A stretch of DNA of 17,553 nucleotides from JABFRJ01 sp033812735 (lineage in GTDB: Bacteria > Pseudomonadota > Alphaproteobacteria > Rhizobiales > Hyphomicrobiaceae). The notes beneath the pieces are model-generated. The model had not been told where the DNA came from and made no database searches. It worked only from the letters and a program-made list of their open reading frames with translations. Positions within the stretch are counted from its first letter, which is position 1. Every line of letters starts with the position of its first letter. The translations under genes were made by a program, and so were the position numbers. This document shows positions 1-6,183 of the stretch, one piece after another. Location of the stretch: contig JAPXTA010000111.1 in the NCBI GenBank assembly GCA_033812735.1, positions 1 to 17,553 on the forward strand, read 5' to 3'.

Positions 1-107
1 GCGCTGACCAAACTGCGACCCATGCCGCCGCAGCCGCCGACGACGGCGACGCGTGCGCCTCGAGCCGGACCTAGTCGGGAAAAATCGATTTGCGGGAGCG
101 TCGGCAT
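1..107 (-). CDS. Short-chain dehydrogenase/reductase, N-terminal fragment (runs off left edge)
   Basis: Only the first 35 codons are present. Reading leftwards from the ATG at 107, the fragment begins MPTLPQIDFSRL and continues into a first beta strand and nucleotide-binding turn, RVAVVGGCGGMGRSLV (residues 19-34). That GGxGGMG pattern is the dinucleotide-binding loop of a Rossmann-fold short-chain dehydrogenase, so an NAD(P)-dependent oxidoreductase is likely; the substrate cannot be judged. The start lies 9 bases after the stop of the dioxygenase gene, with a purine-rich AAGGCGG just before it, so the two are very probably co-transcribed. The catalytic Tyr-x-x-x-Lys lies outside the window. 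A different Rossmann-fold enzyme remains possible. Confidence 0.7.
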   Translation of the reverse strand, partial: MPTLPQIDFSRLGPARGARVAVVGGCGGMGRSLVS

Positions 108-116
108 CGGACCGCC

Positions 117-1589
117 TTAGTGGGAGAGCATGCGTTCGGGCGCCCAGAAGGCATGCGCACCGGTCGGAATGTTGTGCGGCAGGATCACGCGGCCGATAGG
201 GCCCTTGGTGATATCCTTGGCATCGAAGATGGCGCACTCACTCTTGCCGGTGTTCAGGTTGTTCAGGAATGAGAGCAGGTAGCCATCGTCCTCGTCTTTG
301 GCATTGTCGCGCGCGGCAAACGGCGCTTCACTGACGGAGATGCCGGGCGGAGCATGCCACTCCTGCATTCGTCCCGTCGCCATGTCGAAGCGCTTTAAGC
401 CGTTGAGCAGCCAGAAGCCCGACACAGACAGGGCGTTGTAACTATAGCGGTACTGACGGCCGCCCTTGAGACCGTGCACCATCGGGAACTCGGTCACCTG
501 GTCGTCGAGATCCCGCTCCGTCGTCTGACCGGTCTTCAAATTGAACCGCCACTGATGCATGACGGTGTCCTGCGCGTGCAGATCCAGTAGCCGCTTCATG
601 CGCTCGTAGCCCTCGTGTGGCAGGTGCGCGATCTCAGGGATCGGGCTGCGCTGAATGCAGCCATCCATCACGATCTCATCGCCATCCTCGTAGGTATTGG
701 CGAGATGCAGGATGTAGCACGGCTCGCCTTCGAACCATTTGATGTCGCTATTGCTGCCAAACCGCGGGATGACGCCGAAGCGGGCGGCAACGTCACGATG
801 GAATTTGAGGCGATGGCTCCCGCGCTTCAAGGCCTCCGGCTCGAAGAACATCGGCAGGTCGTGCAGAACGGAGTAATTCTCGGTCATGCCGAGATCGTGC
901 GGCCAGCGTGCGCCGGGCAGATCGATCGGTTGGTAGTGGACGACCTTGCCGCTCCGATCCATGACACCGTAGTTCATGTAAGGGGGCTTTTCGCCGTAGT
1001 TGAAGAACATCATGTGGCCGGTAATCTCGTCGACCTTGAAGTGCGAGCAGATTCCGCGCTCCTTGACGACGCGCGCGACCTCGTTGTCGATGCCGATCGT
1101 CTCGAGTGTGATCGGGTCCATAATGTAGGGTTCGCTGCACTGGCTCATCGCAACGTAAGCGCGGCCGTTGTGCACGACGATATCGGTGCCGGCATTGTCT
1201 TTCATCGCACCGATCGAGCCCCAGCCACGGCGTTCGGCCTTCTTGGGTTCGATGATGCCGGGCCAAAGCGATTTGCCGGCGGCCTGTTCGGCCAAGAAAC
1301 CGGTCGTGCGGACCCAGCGATTTCGGTATTCGGCCTTACCGTCGCGAAAGCGCATGCCATGGATCATTCCATCGCCGTCGAAGGGATGGAACCGGCCAAT
1401 CGGCGCGTGGATCTGGTTATGACCATTGCGCAGATAGACACCGTTGAGATCGCGGGGGATATCGCCGATCACCTGCAGAGCGTCACCAGTGGCGGTGTAT
1501 TCGGTGTCGACCGGCTCCCAAGCGCCTTGGAGATAGGGGTTGTCGGACGGCAAGCAAGTCAGCTTGGCCTTGTAATGGATCTCCAGCAT
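117..1589 (-). CDS. Carotenoid oxygenase family (carotenoid/lignostilbene cleavage dioxygenase-like)
   Basis: A 490-residue soluble protein of the RPE65/carotenoid-cleavage/lignostilbene dioxygenase family, which uses a four-histidine Fe(II) centre to split an activated C=C bond with O2. The four expected ligands are visible in their usual contexts: H183 (CSHFKVD), H231 (PHDLGMTENY), H295 (ILHLANTYE) and H479 (GAHAFWAPE). Acidic second-shell positions E301 and E421 are present, and FDGDGMIHG (70-78) is the early family motif. The length is normal and I see no signal peptide or membrane segment. The ATG at 1589 was chosen because GGAGGA lies 7 bases upstream; a 25-residue upstream extension is open but contains hairpins rather than family sequence. 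It lies between a hydantoinase and a dehydrogenase on one strand. Whether the substrate is a carotenoid, a stilbene or another phenylpropanoid cannot be read from sequence. Confidence 0.9.
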   Translation of the reverse strand: MLEIHYKAKLTCLPSDNPYLQGAWEPVDTEYTATGDALQVIGDIPRDLNGVYLRNGHNQIHAPIGRFHPFDGDGMIHGMRFRDGKAEYRNRWVRTTGFLAEQAAGKSLWPGIIEPKKAERRGWGSIGAMKDNAGTDIVVHNGRAYVAMSQCSEPYIMDPITLETIGIDNEVARVVKERGICSHFKVDEITGHMMFFNYGEKPPYMNYGVMDRSGKVVHYQPIDLPGARWPHDLGMTENYSVLHDLPMFFEPEALKRGSHRLKFHRDVAARFGVIPRFGSNSDIKWFEGEPCYILHLANTYEDGDEIVMDGCIQRSPIPEIAHLPHEGYERMKRLLDLHAQDTVMHQWRFNLKTGQTTERDLDDQVTEFPMVHGLKGGRQYRYSYNALSVSGFWLLNGLKRFDMATGRMQEWHAPPGISVSEAPFAARDNAKDEDDGYLLSFLNNLNTGKSECAIFDAKDITKGPIGRVILPHNIPTGAHAFWAPERMLSH

Positions 1590-1620
1590 CGGCGTGTCCT
1601 CCGTGGCGCTTGTTCGATCG

Positions 1621-1656
1621 CCTTGCAGCAAGGCTAGCACCGCCCGCATCGGGCGG
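1621..1656 (-). repeat. Two tandem inverted repeats in the hydantoinase-dioxygenase gap
   Basis: Two stem-loops stand side by side in the 123-base gap between the hydantoinase stop and the dioxygenase start. The first is CCTTGC-A-GCAAGG at 1621-1633. The second is CCGCCCG-CAT-CGGGCGG at 1640-1656, a perfect 7-base-pair GC stem. No T-run follows in the direction of transcription, so neither is a classical intrinsic terminator. They could stabilise or segment the operon mRNA; this is inference. Confidence 0.4.
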
Positions 1657-1712
1657 CCAGACAACCAAAGCCCGCAAATTTGGATGGTTGAGCAGCCGAG
1701 GCCGACGGGCTT

Positions 1713-3131
1713 TTACGGGCCAGTAGGGCGCGCATAGTCGGAGCGCGCGCGGGCGATGTGCTGGCCGGTGCCACGGACACCGACGAGCTTGCCGTCCTCG
1801 ACGATCACGTTGCCACGGACAATGGTGCTGACGGGCCAGCCGGTAACACGGATACCTTCGTACGGCGTGTAGTCGGAGCCGTCGTGAAGGGCATCGTGAG
1901 CGATGGTGACGTCGCGCTTTGGGTCCCAGATCGCAATATCGGCATCGGCGCCGATGGCGATCGTGCCCTTCTTGGGGTGAAGGCCGTACATCTTCGCGTG
2001 ATTGGTCGAAGAGTACGCAACGAACTGATTGAGCGTGATGCGGCCCTTCGTGACGCCTTCCGAAAAGAGAATGGGAAGGCGAACTTCGACGCCTGGAATG
2101 CCATTCGGCACCCAGCGAAAACTCGTTCGTCCCTTGGGGGTGAGTTTTCCCTCGGGATCGTCATACCGAAAGGGGCAATGGTCGGACGAGAACGTCGAAA
2201 AGACTCCTGTCTGCAACCCAAGCCAGCACGCCCTTTGGCTGGCCTCGTCACGGGGAGGCGGGCTGCAGACGTACTTTGCCCCCTCCATATTGAGACCCTC
2301 GAGATCCTTCTCGGTCAGCACAAGATACTGCGGGCATGTCTCGCCGAAAATCTTGAGACCCCGGGCCTGCGCGCGGCGCACTTCCTCCATCGCCTCGCCG
2401 TTCGAAATGTGCACGACCATCATCGGCACGTCGATGATCTCGGCAAGGCTGATGGCACGGTGGGTGGCTTCACGCTCGACCGGGATCGGGCGTGAGGTCG
2501 CGTGAAACTTCGGCGCAGTCTTGCCGCTGCGTTCCAACTGGTCGGTCAGAAACCGGATGGCATCGTAGTTCTCGGCATGCACCATCACGAGGGCGCCGGT
2601 TTCGCGTGCCGACGAGAACACTTCGAGAAGCTGATAGTCCGTGAGGGCAAGATCCTGATAGGTCATGAAGACCTTGAACGAGGTGTAGCCGTCGTCGACG
2701 AGGGCTGGTAGCTCCTGCCCGAGCACGCCCGGGGTGGGGTCGGAAATGATGAGGTGGAAGCTGACGTCGATGTGGCACCGGCCATCGGCAAGAGCGTGGT
2801 AATCCTTCACTGCCTGCCTCAAACTTCCACCCTTCTGCTGCATCACAAATGGCATGACGAGAGTGTTGCCGCCGAAGGCCGCAGACCTAGTGCCACTCTC
2901 GAAGTCGTCTGCCATGACGATCCCGGGACCGCTTGGCTGTGAAATATGCACGTGGCTGTCGATCCCGCCCGGCAGGACGAGGCGGTCGGTCGCATCAATG
3001 ATCCGCGTCGCATGGCCGAGCGCGCTGCCGAGCGCGACGATCGTGCCATCTCGAACGCCGATGTCGGCGCGAAACGTATCAGACGCCGTGGCAACGGTGC
3101 CGCCTTTGATGATGAGGTCGAAGTCGGTCAT
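1713..3131 (-). CDS. Dihydropyrimidinase / D-hydantoinase (hydA-like amidohydrolase)
   Basis: A 472-residue cytoplasmic amidohydrolase of the dihydropyrimidinase/hydantoinase group, which hydrolyses cyclic amides such as dihydrouracil or hydantoins to N-carbamoyl acids. The binuclear metal site is complete: H60 and H62 (GIDSHVH), K153, the lysine that becomes carboxylated (TSFKVFMTY), H185 (MVHAEN), H241 (VVHISN) and D317 (SSDHCPF). The spacing matches well-studied bacterial hydantoinases within two or three residues. Family length is typical. The first metal motif reads DSHVHISQPSG rather than the common DxHTHLDMPFG, so substrate preference may differ from classical enzymes. ATG at 3131 starts MTDFDLIIKGG, the normal first beta strand, but its ribosome-binding site is weak. 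It lies 35 bases downstream of the racemase-like gene. An allantoinase or other cyclic-imide hydrolase role cannot be excluded. Confidence 0.9.
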   Translation of the reverse strand: MTDFDLIIKGGTVATASDTFRADIGVRDGTIVALGSALGHATRIIDATDRLVLPGGIDSHVHISQPSGPGIVMADDFESGTRSAAFGGNTLVMPFVMQQKGGSLRQAVKDYHALADGRCHIDVSFHLIISDPTPGVLGQELPALVDDGYTSFKVFMTYQDLALTDYQLLEVFSSARETGALVMVHAENYDAIRFLTDQLERSGKTAPKFHATSRPIPVEREATHRAISLAEIIDVPMMVVHISNGEAMEEVRRAQARGLKIFGETCPQYLVLTEKDLEGLNMEGAKYVCSPPPRDEASQRACWLGLQTGVFSTFSSDHCPFRYDDPEGKLTPKGRTSFRWVPNGIPGVEVRLPILFSEGVTKGRITLNQFVAYSSTNHAKMYGLHPKKGTIAIGADADIAIWDPKRDVTIAHDALHDGSDYTPYEGIRVTGWPVSTIVRGNVIVEDGKLVGVRGTGQHIARARSDYARPTGP

Positions 3132-3166
3132 TTCAGTCTCACTGTGTAATCAACGTCGCTGCGAAC

Positions 3167-3877
3167 TCAGACGGTGAAGGCGCGGCCCCACGACGTGTAG
3201 GCCGTCATCGGCGAGTCGGCGGCTTTGAGCGCGGCCCAAAGCGTGACCGCTACGGAGTCGAGGATTGGGATACTCAGTTCTTTTTCGAGCCGGGCGGCAA
3301 CACGCGCGCCGCGCATATTGGTACAGACGATAGCGACACCGTCACAATCCGATGCCACTACGCGGATCATCCGCTCGATAGTCGCCTCGTCGACCGTCGC
3401 AAACGAGAAGTTGTCGGTGAACCCGCAGTGCTGCTCGTTCGTGCAGGTGAAACCGGCACGCCCCCAATTCTCGGCGATGCGGCTCTGCACGTCGCTCGTG
3501 TAGGGCGTGACTAGGCCGATCCGCTTCATGCCTAGAGCCTTGAAGAGCGACCGATAGCCAAGCACGCAAGTGGCAGCGGGAGTGCCGGTCGCCAACTCAA
3601 TCTTGCGGATAAGGGCCTCGTCGCGATCGAAACCGAGCCAACTGGCCGATGTGCCATTCCAGGCTATGACGTTGCACTTTGCATGTGACAGCAGCTCGGC
3701 GGCGGCAAGGATGGGGGTGTCGTCGAACTGATTGAGCTGTGCGGCGGCGAGGCCGATTTCAGTCACCTTGAAACGTGCGAAATGCGCGGAAACGGAACCG
3801 TCGGGCGGGAGCATTGCATAGGTCATCGGTTCGAGAACCGTATTGGATGACGGTGTGAGCATTCCAAGCCTGAGCAT
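3167..3877 (-). CDS. Asp/Glu racemase superfamily, arylmalonate decarboxylase / maleate isomerase-like
   Basis: A 236-residue protein of the Asp/Glu racemase superfamily, closest in pattern to maleate cis-trans isomerases and arylmalonate decarboxylase. It opens LRLGMLTPSSNTVLEP, the substrate-carboxylate-binding start of the maleate isomerase branch, and ends with a TSWGRAFTV tail similar to the GYGRLFD end of arylmalonate decarboxylase. Two-base racemases use one cysteine in each half. Here the first position is glycine (G75 in WNGTSASW), while the second cysteine is kept (C185 in AIVCTNMRG). That G/C arrangement is the one seen in arylmalonate decarboxylase (G74/C188). ATG at 3877 was chosen over a 32-residue extension because the family sequence begins there and AGGA lies about 8 bases upstream. 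It is the first gene of the minus-strand operon. The exact reaction (decarboxylation, isomerisation or racemisation) is unknown. Confidence 0.8.
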   Translation of the reverse strand: MLRLGMLTPSSNTVLEPMTYAMLPPDGSVSAHFARFKVTEIGLAAAQLNQFDDTPILAAAELLSHAKCNVIAWNGTSASWLGFDRDEALIRKIELATGTPAATCVLGYRSLFKALGMKRIGLVTPYTSDVQSRIAENWGRAGFTCTNEQHCGFTDNFSFATVDEATIERMIRVVASDCDGVAIVCTNMRGARVAARLEKELSIPILDSVAVTLWAALKAADSPMTAYTSWGRAFTV

Positions 3878-3906
3878 GTGACGTCCTGTGTGCGGCGCTT
3901 CCGCTG

Positions 3907-3935
3907 AGCATACGGCAGTTGACCTGGCGCGACAA
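3907..3935 (-). promoter_or_regulatory. Candidate sigma-70-type promoter of the left operon
   Basis: On the minus strand, TTGTCG (plus positions 3930-3935) and TATGCT (3907-3912) are separated by exactly 17 bases. Each matches four of the six consensus bases. Transcription would start near 3900, about 23 bases before the ATG at 3877, leaving room for the ribosome-binding site. Found by eye only. Confidence 0.4.
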
Positions 3936-3968
3936 ACTGGGTGATTGCCGAAAGTAAGTCGGCGAGCA

Positions 3969-3985
3969 TGCACCTTGGCGGTGCA
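3969..3985. promoter_or_regulatory. Hyphenated palindrome, candidate operator between divergent genes
   Basis: TGCACC-TTGGC-GGTGCA is a perfect 6-base inverted repeat with a 5-base spacer. It lies in the 149-base region between the left operon and the TauE/SafE permease, upstream of the candidate minus-strand promoter. Its size and place suit a dimeric regulator. No regulator gene is visible in the window, so the assignment is tentative. Confidence 0.3.
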
Positions 3986-4026
3986 GCCAATACCCGATCC
4001 AAACTTTGGTGGACCCCCAACGTACG

Positions 4027-4752
4027 ATGATCTGGCTCTTGGTGCTTTCGATCGGTCTGGTAGCCGGTACCATCGGTGGGCTGATCGGCTTTGGATCGTC
4101 GATCATGCTGATGCCGGCATTGGTATTCGCCTTGGGACCAAAAGCGGCCGTACCCGTCATGGCCATCGCTGGCCTGATGGCGAACGCGTCGCGAGTGGCA
4201 GTGTGGTGGCGCGAGGTCGATTGGAAAGCAGCACTGACGTACGCCTCGACAGCAGTCCCGGCCGCAGCCGTAGGCGCGATGACCTTGGTGCGGCTGGAGG
4301 CGCAGAAGGTCGAGATGGCGCTCGGCGCGTTCTTGCTCGCGATGATCCCGATCAGGCGCTGGCTGTTGTCGCGGGGGTTTAAGATCGAGCTATGGCACCT
4401 GGCCATCGTAGGTGCTGCGATCGGCTTCCTGTCCGGCATCGTCGCGACGGTAGGGCCGATCAATACGCCGTTCTTCCTGGCCTACGGCCTAACAAAAGGC
4501 CCATACATCTCGACGGAAGCGTTGGGTTCGGCGTTCGTCGGTGTTTCAAAGGCAGTGACGTTCCGGACTTTCGATGCCTTGCCTGCGGACGTTATCGCTG
4601 CCGGGCTGATGGTGGGCGGATCCGTAACCGTTGGATCGTGGCTGTCGAAACGGCTGATGCACCGCGTTAGTACGGAACAGTTTCGGGGGTTGATGGACGG
4701 CGTTCTGCTGGTCGCTGGATTGCTACTGTTGATGGGAGCATTCAAGGCTTGA
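4027..4752 (+). CDS. TauE/SafE family membrane permease (DUF81)
   Basis: A 241-residue integral membrane protein with about seven or eight hydrophobic segments and the two-fold repeated layout of the TauE/SafE family. Members export or move sulfite, sulfoacetate or other small organosulfur anions across the inner membrane. Family-like glycine-rich turns are present: GTIGGLIGFGSS (14-25) in the first repeat and GFLSGIVATVGPINTPFF (133-150) in the second. The start is uncertain. ATG at 4027 begins directly at the first membrane helix; in-frame TTG (4006) and GTG (4009) lie upstream; none has a good ribosome-binding site. It is divergent from the hydantoinase operon, so transport of that pathway's substrate or product is possible but unproven. 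Its 3' end overlaps the end of rsmD on the opposite strand by 11 bases. Confidence 0.85.
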   Translation: MIWLLVLSIGLVAGTIGGLIGFGSSIMLMPALVFALGPKAAVPVMAIAGLMANASRVAVWWREVDWKAALTYASTAVPAAAVGAMTLVRLEAQKVEMALGAFLLAMIPIRRWLLSRGFKIELWHLAIVGAAIGFLSGIVATVGPINTPFFLAYGLTKGPYISTEALGSAFVGVSKAVTFRTFDALPADVIAAGLMVGGSVTVGSWLSKRLMHRVSTEQFRGLMDGVLLVAGLLLLMGAFKA

Positions 4753-5302
4753 ACACAGCGAAGATCATCTGCGTATCACCCCAAATGCGGCGGTCGCGCT
4801 CGACGAAGCGTGCTGGCAGTTCCACATCGGCAGCCTTGCTCTCCTCGAGGACGATGGTCGCTCCATCTGCAAGCCATCCGTTGTCGGCCGCGGAGGCGAG
4901 AGCCCTCTGCCCTAGGCTCTTGCCATAGGGTGGATCGAGAAACGCTAGATTGAAGTTCGCATACTTGCCGGCCGGCCCGAGATCGGTTGCATCGCGCCGG
5001 AAGATTTTCGTGACGCCGGTCAATCCGAGCGCGTCTACATTCGCGCGGATGACGCCACGTGCTTCAGCATGTTCATCGACAAACAGGCAGAAGGTAGCAC
5101 CACGCGACAGCGCCTCGATCCCGAGTGCGCCGGTGCCGGCAAAAAGATCGAGCACGCGAGCGCCCTCGATCACGTCGCCATCGGCACCATGCCGGAGAAC
5201 ATTGAAGGCGGCCTCGCGCACCCGGTCGGACGTCGGGCGCGTCGCCTCGTCACTCGGCGTCACGAGCGCTCGCCCCCGCAGTCTACCGCCGACTATGCGC
5301 AT
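4742..5302 (-). CDS. rsmD: 16S rRNA (guanine(966)-N(2))-methyltransferase RsmD
   Basis: A 186-residue S-adenosylmethionine-dependent methyltransferase that methylates N2 of G966 in 16S rRNA during small-subunit assembly. It starts MRIVGGRLRGRAL, the typical RsmD opening, followed by TRPTSDRVREAAFNVL (21-36). The SAM-binding motif I is VLDLFAGTGALGIEALSRGA (50-69), and the catalytic DPPY motif of N2-guanine/N6-adenine methyltransferases is at 123-126. Length matches the family. The open frame extends 41 codons further upstream, but that part is not family-like; ATG at 5302 has GAGGGA 10 bases upstream. It is divergent from the DUF442 gene and convergent with the permease. In many alphaproteobacteria it directly follows the rluB-type gene; here a two-gene unit on the other strand separates them. 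Confidence 0.93.
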   Translation of the reverse strand: MRIVGGRLRGRALVTPSDEATRPTSDRVREAAFNVLRHGADGDVIEGARVLDLFAGTGALGIEALSRGATFCLFVDEHAEARGVIRANVDALGLTGVTKIFRRDATDLGPAGKYANFNLAFLDPPYGKSLGQRALASAADNGWLADGATIVLEESKAADVELPARFVERDRRIWGDTQMIFAVFKP

Positions 5303-5442
5303 AGGTTCCAGGTCCCTCGGTTGCCGCAAGCACCGGCATGTATCGCGATTTGGCAGTGGGGACCAGAAAAGCAAGCCCAAACAATCGCCACAATAACTTG
5401 CTGAACTGCGTTTATTAGTTGCCATGTGTTTGGAGAGCCGCG

Positions 5443-5991
5443 ATGTCGCCGCTCAGAGTCTTCTTGATGGCATTTGCGGCGACGGCCGGGTCCGTTGTGG
5501 CGATGGCGGCGTTGGATCGCATGAAACCGGCGGCAGTTGTCCGGCCCGCCGTCGCCGAGTTGTCGCCTGGCATCTCGGTCCGCGACCAGATCCAACTTGG
5601 CGACGTGAAATCACTGAGGGACAGCGGCTTTCGAACTTTGATCGACCTGAGACCGGACGGCGAGGCTTCGGACCAACCGGCATCGTCAGACGTCGAGCGA
5701 GCCGCGACGGAGGCCGGCATGACGTTCGCCTACGTTCCAACGCCGCATGGCGCAATCCCCGATGTGATCGTCGATGGCCTTGCGCGCGCACTCGCGGACG
5801 TCCCTCAGCCCGTGGTCCTCTACTGCCGCAGCGGCAATCGCGCGGCGCGAGTCTGGGCATTGGCGGAAGCCAGCCGCCCTTCGGGCGCAGACGCTAAAGG
5901 CATCGCGGGATCGGTGCGTGCGGCTGGACAAAAGGTTGACGATCTCATGCCGCAAATCGAAGCACGCATTGCGGCGCGTAAGCCCTCGTGA
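5443..5991 (+). CDS. Membrane-anchored DUF442 / rhodanese-like sulfurtransferase-phosphatase fold protein
   Basis: A 182-residue protein. Residues 4-24 form a hydrophobic N-terminal segment (signal anchor or signal peptide), followed by an alanine/proline linker. From about residue 43 it matches the DUF442/TIGR01244 family: ISVRDQIQLGDVKSLRDSGF and TLIDLRPDGE, then the catalytic loop LYCRSGNRAARVW with C128 and R133 in a Cys-x4-Arg arrangement. Related domains occur fused to persulfide dioxygenase-like hydrolases (BLH) and are proposed to transfer sulfane sulfur; the fold is also close to dual-specificity phosphatases. Here the domain stands alone, probably on the periplasmic side. ATG at 5443 was chosen because GGAGAG lies 5 bases upstream; an in-frame TTG at 5419 is less likely. 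The next gene begins 10 bases after its stop. Sulfurtransferase versus phosphatase activity is undecided. Confidence 0.8.
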   Translation: MSPLRVFLMAFAATAGSVVAMAALDRMKPAAVVRPAVAELSPGISVRDQIQLGDVKSLRDSGFRTLIDLRPDGEASDQPASSDVERAATEAGMTFAYVPTPHGAIPDVIVDGLARALADVPQPVVLYCRSGNRAARVWALAEASRPSGADAKGIAGSVRAAGQKVDDLMPQIEARIAARKPS

Positions 5992-6001
5992 GGCAACGGC
6001 T

Positions 6002-6181
6002 ATGCTTGATATGACACCAACCGGTTCAATCTTGCCGCAAGAGACTGTGCCGCCGCTCACCCCGGACACGAAGCGCCCGAGTCCGGCTGCTTATGTCGTG
6101 GCCGTCGTCGGTGGAGTGGGCCTCGGCTTGCTCGTCGGCTTTCTAAGCGCCCTGTCGCTCGGGCTCATCATGCTCTGCTGA
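6002..6181 (+). CDS. Small single-pass membrane protein, 59 residues, unknown function
   Basis: I do not recognise a family. The frame encodes 59 residues from ATG 6002, with AGG about 8 bases upstream; ATG 6011 is an alternative. The first half is hydrophilic and proline-rich (about residues 5-28, ending KRPSPAAY). The second half (about 30-58) is one long glycine/valine/leucine-rich membrane helix ending in IMLC, with a C-terminal cysteine. It begins 10 bases after the DUF442 gene, so the two are probably co-transcribed and may form a membrane pair. Its stop lies 2 bases from the end of the convergent rluB. The codon pattern and helix argue for a real gene, but no homology supports it. Confidence 0.6.
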   Translation: MLDMTPTGSILPQETVPPLTPDTKRPSPAAYVVAVVGGVGLGLLVGFLSALSLGLIMLC

Positions 6182-6183
6182 AC

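Noticed and set aside
615..1637. 340-codon open frame on the plus strand
   Set aside because: It lies wholly antisense to the dioxygenase, whose iron ligands and family motifs are intact. The translation has no recognisable domain and reflects high GC content.
1758..2495. 245-codon plus-strand frame inside the hydantoinase gene
   Set aside because: It is the complement of a gene with a complete metal-binding site; no domain or ribosome-binding site supports it.
3759..4463. 234-codon minus-strand frame across the divergent region
   Set aside because: It is antisense to the TauE/SafE permease and overlaps the racemase-like gene start. Composition is Ser/Thr/Ala/Pro-rich, typical of a shadow frame.
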